Shown here: in pieces, positions 60,530 through 64,000 of the stretch
Position numbering within the stretch: position 1 is the first letter of the stretch
Layout of the letters: every line of letters begins with the position of its first letter
Origin: Asterias amurensis
Taxonomy: Eukaryota; Echinodermata; Asteroidea; Forcipulatida; Asteriidae
NCBI RefSeq assembly: GCF_032118995.1
Contig: NC_092654.1
Location: forward strand, 2,480,001-2,544,000
Direction of reading: 5' to 3'
Length of the DNA stretch: 64,000 bases
Position numbers and translations under genes: made by a program
The notes under the pieces: model-generated
The model's input: only the letters and a program-made list of their open reading frames with translations
Told to the model about the DNA's origin: nothing
Database searches by the model: none

Positions 60530-63500
60530 TCACCTCGCAGGAGGAATATTGACTGAAACTCCAAACTGTTGGGAGAATTTGCGTAGCTGTTCTTCGTACT
60601 GCACATTGAGTTGAACAGATTCTCTGTAGTTGAACTTGAGATCTTCAATTTCTTCAAAGAATGCTGGGTCAAACTGCTCCAGCTCTTTACGAAGCTATTG
60701 ACAAAGTAACAAAATAACAGATGTTAATAAAACCAAACTAACATTTGGATAGTCTTTTTAAGACACAAAACAAATATAATATAATATCACCATGGTTAAT
60801 GTTACTCAAAATTCTGCTGTCATTTGTCCCGAATATTTATCACCGTCTTATCATTATCATTATTTTTATTTTTAGGTCTGATATTTCTTTTTATTACAGC
60901 ATGCAAAGAATGATCACATTTTATTTTGAGCAGATAACTCCTATATTTGTATAACAAACCTATAAATAAACAGGCCGATGCTTCACAAAGACACTGGAGG
61001 TAATTGCCTTTGTTGCCCCTGGTCATTGCCTTGGTGTCCCTTGCAGGCCTGATACTTAATGGAGGCAAGGGAAGCAAATGCCTCCATGTATCGGGTCATT
61101 GCCTTGGTGCCCCTTCAATATTCCAATAGAAATGTATACATTTCCTGTTTAAAAAGGTGCCCTTTACCAAAGAGAAAATGCCCTGGTGCCCTTGCTCTTC
61201 CAAAAAACTAAGCATCAGGCCAGAATAATTAAGTAGGTAAGAACATGAAAAGACACAGCCTTAGATTTATCAATAAATGACAGACACAGCCTTAGATTTA
61301 TCAATAAATGACAGCAGTGTATCTACTTACCTTTTCGTTATCCCGTTTTAATCGCTCTTGTTCAAGTTGGAGGGATTTGAAATCCGTTCTGATGTCCACA
61401 TTCTCTTCCATCAGTTTATTGTAGTTGTGGAGTCTTTCTGTCAGGAAATCATCCTATAACAAAGAGGAATAGAAGATGTTTAACTTGATGCCAAAATTGG
61501 AAAAGGTAATGAATACACAATTACAGAAAATAACTAAGTACACATTAAAACTTTTCAGAATTAATACACATCGTATGAATTTGATATTTATAGGCTATAT
61601 TGTAGAGAAATGTAATTTTATTGTATACATCCAGTCAGTAAGGAAAGAAAGAACCTCAATGCTTTTGAGTTTTTCCCTGGACAAACAGAACACAGAACTC
61701 AGGAAAGTCAACCATCGAAATGGCAAAAATAACACTTACCTTGCCTGCTGCACCTTCCCCTGGTTGACCTCCCTGCAGACGAAACAACTTGAGTTCATTC
61801 AGTAGTTCAGCTTTCTCATTCTCAAGACGATTCAGGGTCAATCTGAAAGAAAAAAGAAAGAAAAACTGCATGAAGTCAAATTTGCCGGCAGAATCACAGT
61901 CAAGTCATACCCTGATTCTAAAGCAGAATCCCAGGTAACTCCACTTGGATTATCAAACCAGACCCAGTTTCATGCAGCTGCTTAAGCAGGACATTTTGCT
62001 AAGAAGTTGCTGCTGAGAAAAACTACTACTGGGTAGATACTAAACAGAACCAGGTGAAAAGGCCTAAGCAGACACCGGGACCCAATGGACATTAGGACCC
62101 AGGGCCTAGTGGACATGGCCCTGTGGACATCACAGGGCCCACAGGAGGACATCATGGCACAGTGGGCATCATGGCCAAGGGGAAATGGGAGATACAGACA
62201 TGATATTTGGTTCGGGGAAAATAGTAGGAAAATTTTGTCCAATACAATTAAGGGTTGACATCCATAAACATAGGCCAATTGATAATAACACAAATTCTGA
62301 TATTTCAAAGGGCAAACAAATCGGAAAACGAACTAAAGTAGTAAGACTATCATGCCTGTATAGAATGGGCAGTGCATAATTTGTCAATGTAACACACATA
62401 GCATTAAGATATCCTACCTGGTCTGCTGAAGCTCTCTGACTAGTTCCGTGTCAGAGGTCAACGCATCCGTTGGAAATCTCTCTAAGATGGCCACCTTCTC
62501 CCTCAGCTCCCCAACCTGCTGCATCAGACCCTGCTCCCTGTGGGCAGAGTCTCTCAACAACTGTTTCATGTCTTGAATTGTGGAATTCTGTAGGATCAAA
62601 GAAATGTTAGGAAGAAGGGTCAATATATGAGGGGTCAAAGTTGACTAAAACTCTCTGTGTTTTATTCGTGCAGTGCTCTTAATAATACATGAGTAATTGA
62701 TTAAAAGGGCGCCTTATGCAAGCCTCAAATAACTTTACAATAAAACAACAAGTAAAAGCTCAATATAAAAATTTAAGTAAAATGGGCAGATTTAAGGCAA
62801 AAAAAAGCAAATGGGATAAGCACACTAAAAATACTTTATAGAGTCTGTACCAAACGTATACAGACCCTTCATACAACAATCAATCAATCAACCAACCAAG
62901 TACTACCTTTAATAAATCACAGCCATAACAACCTTTTCCAATAAACTCAAGAAGGTCTCAGTCCATTTGAATCATTAATTTACCTTCTTCTCCATCTCCT
63001 GCTCTGTATTCCTCAGCTTCTCCTCGTACATTCTTGTCACCACGATGGATTTCCAGCTCTTACTGTCGGCTCCTTCAAGTCTAGGTCCCCTGGCTTGCTC
63101 GATCTGAAGCTTCTCGTGGCTCTGAGTAGGCAAAAAGAGGTTACAAATCAAAATAGACAAGTAGTGTTTTGATGAGACTGAGATTACTAAATAATGGCAG
63201 TTTTTGAATCAAATGTTGAAGCAATAAACACAATGGTCCAATGGAGAGTTAGTGGTACTTGGGGTTGTACTTAGATGGTACCCGTGGGGTTTCATGGCCA
63301 AACGTTTGTAATATCCTTTTCACTACACACTGATAGACCTGCCCCAATTCTAGACATTACCTCATCCACATTCCAATCATGACCCAATATAGCTATTAAA
63401 TGAATAATGCATAAAGACCACTACCTCATGCAATGAGTGTGTCTATAAAATAGTAGTCCATTGATAAGCACATTGTACCAGATATTCTGTATGTATAGAA

Positions 63501-64000
63501 GCAGGAGAAGCACAATAAACCAAACAACCAAGAAACAAACAACTAAGTGTTGAGCTTAAGACATCACACGGTTTAGAGTATCGAATTCAAGTTCTGGTGG
63601 TTAAGTCATCGGAGTATGGGTTCAAATCCCAGTCATGACACTTGTGTCCTTGAGCAATGTTTACTTAAATTGACTCTCTTCACCCAGGGGTATAAATGGG
63701 TACCTGCAAGGGTATAGGTTGAATTTGTGTTTGGAAGAGCTGTCATCACTAGGGTTCAGTTTATTGGTTCTAAACCTCTCAACAAAAGCACCCTCTAAGT
63801 AGACAGTGAGGTTCATCAGTGGTTGAAGGTACTTACCTCTTCAAGCTGACGCTGTAACCTCTCCTTATCCAGGCTCACCTGGCTGTGACTGACCCTCAGT
63901 TTCTCAACGGACTCGACCTCTTTTCTCAAATCTTGTCTCAGTCTGTTGTTCTCGGCAACAGCCTTAGCGACACCCTTCTGGGTGCTTTCGTAACGAGTGC
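60530..64000 (-). CDS. CEP290: CEP290 ciliary transition-zone protein, C-terminal exons, cut by window end
   Basis: Exons in coding order: 64000(cut)-63837, 63121-62984, 62587-62418, 61842-61740, 61453-61331, 60694-60530 (TGA). All have GT-AG borders and continuous phases, giving about 286 residues. Seen: VSLDKERLQRQLEE, ARGPRLEGADSKSWKSIVV, NSTIQDMKQLLRDSAHREQ, LTLNRLENEKAELLNELKL, DPAFFEEIEDLKFNYRES and the end FGVSVNIPPAR. Human CEP290 (2479 aa) has close equivalents near its C-terminus, including FFEEIEDLKYNY, but continues with an acidic tail that is absent here. Composition is coiled-coil, rich in K, E, Q and L. CEP290 bridges axoneme and membrane at the transition zone and gates ciliary entry. 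None of the defects of the unit A copy occur in these exons, so this is probably the working gene; its remaining N-terminal part lies to the right. Confidence 0.94.

Larger units (their letters stand above)
44535..64000. repeat. Tandem segmental duplication, unit B (cut by window end)
   Basis: Direct repeat of 21600-40788. Extra material in B includes the array at 45050-45860 and the 399-bp duplication plus MITE at 46453-47640. Material missing relative to A includes seven minisatellite units, the SINE at 28651, the 34345 foldback and the 35030 MITE. Confidence 0.95.

Noticed and set aside
44535-64000. Unit B as a mere assembly duplicate of unit A
   Set aside because: Not excluded, but the lesions confined to one CEP290 copy, the different MATE N-termini and many unit-specific insertions fit a real duplication better.

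Overview
The window reads as nuclear DNA of a deuterostome invertebrate, most likely an echinoderm and probably a sea star. The evidence is AT-rich, intron-rich DNA with short exons, GT-AG splicing, long repeat-filled introns, tRNA-derived SINEs and many TTAA-flanked MITEs. All genes were assembled by eye from exon homology, splice sites and reading-frame continuity. The clade call is inference, since no search was run. No rRNA gene, functional tRNA gene, CRISPR array or retrovirus-like element was seen.

Layout: (1) 1-10.2 kb, plus strand: the last five visible exons of a mitochondrial glutamate carrier (SLC25A22/A18 type); its first about 70 codons lie left of the window or were not found. 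(2) 10.2-16.9 kb: gene-free repeats between two convergent genes. (3) 16.9-21.0 kb, minus strand: a complete seven-exon V-ATPase subunit E gene of 226 aa, the same length as the human protein. (4) 21.6-44.5 kb and 44.5-64 kb: two direct tandem copies of a segment of about 22.9 kb. Each carries a full 15-exon MATE/SLC47 multidrug and toxin extrusion gene on the minus strand, followed by the 3' part of a CEP290 gene on the same strand.

The duplication starts between ATP6V1E and the first MATE gene and ends inside a CEP290 intron. The left CEP290 copy therefore has only its last 12 exons, no promoter, and several disabling lesions, so it is a pseudogene. The right copy is open in every exon seen and runs out of the window, so it is presumably the working gene. 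Both MATE copies look intact, with every splice phase preserved (679 and 687 aa). They differ mainly at the N-terminus, where homologous DNA is read in different frames. Comparing the units also gives natural empty and filled sites for several mobile elements, a minisatellite that differs in copy number (10 versus 3 units of 68 bp), and a palindrome-rich array present only in the right unit.

The genes do not form a pathway: mitochondrial glutamate transport, vacuolar proton pumping, proton-coupled organic cation export, and the ciliary transition zone. MATE exporters use a proton gradient, but the neighbouring V-ATPase gene is probably coincidental.
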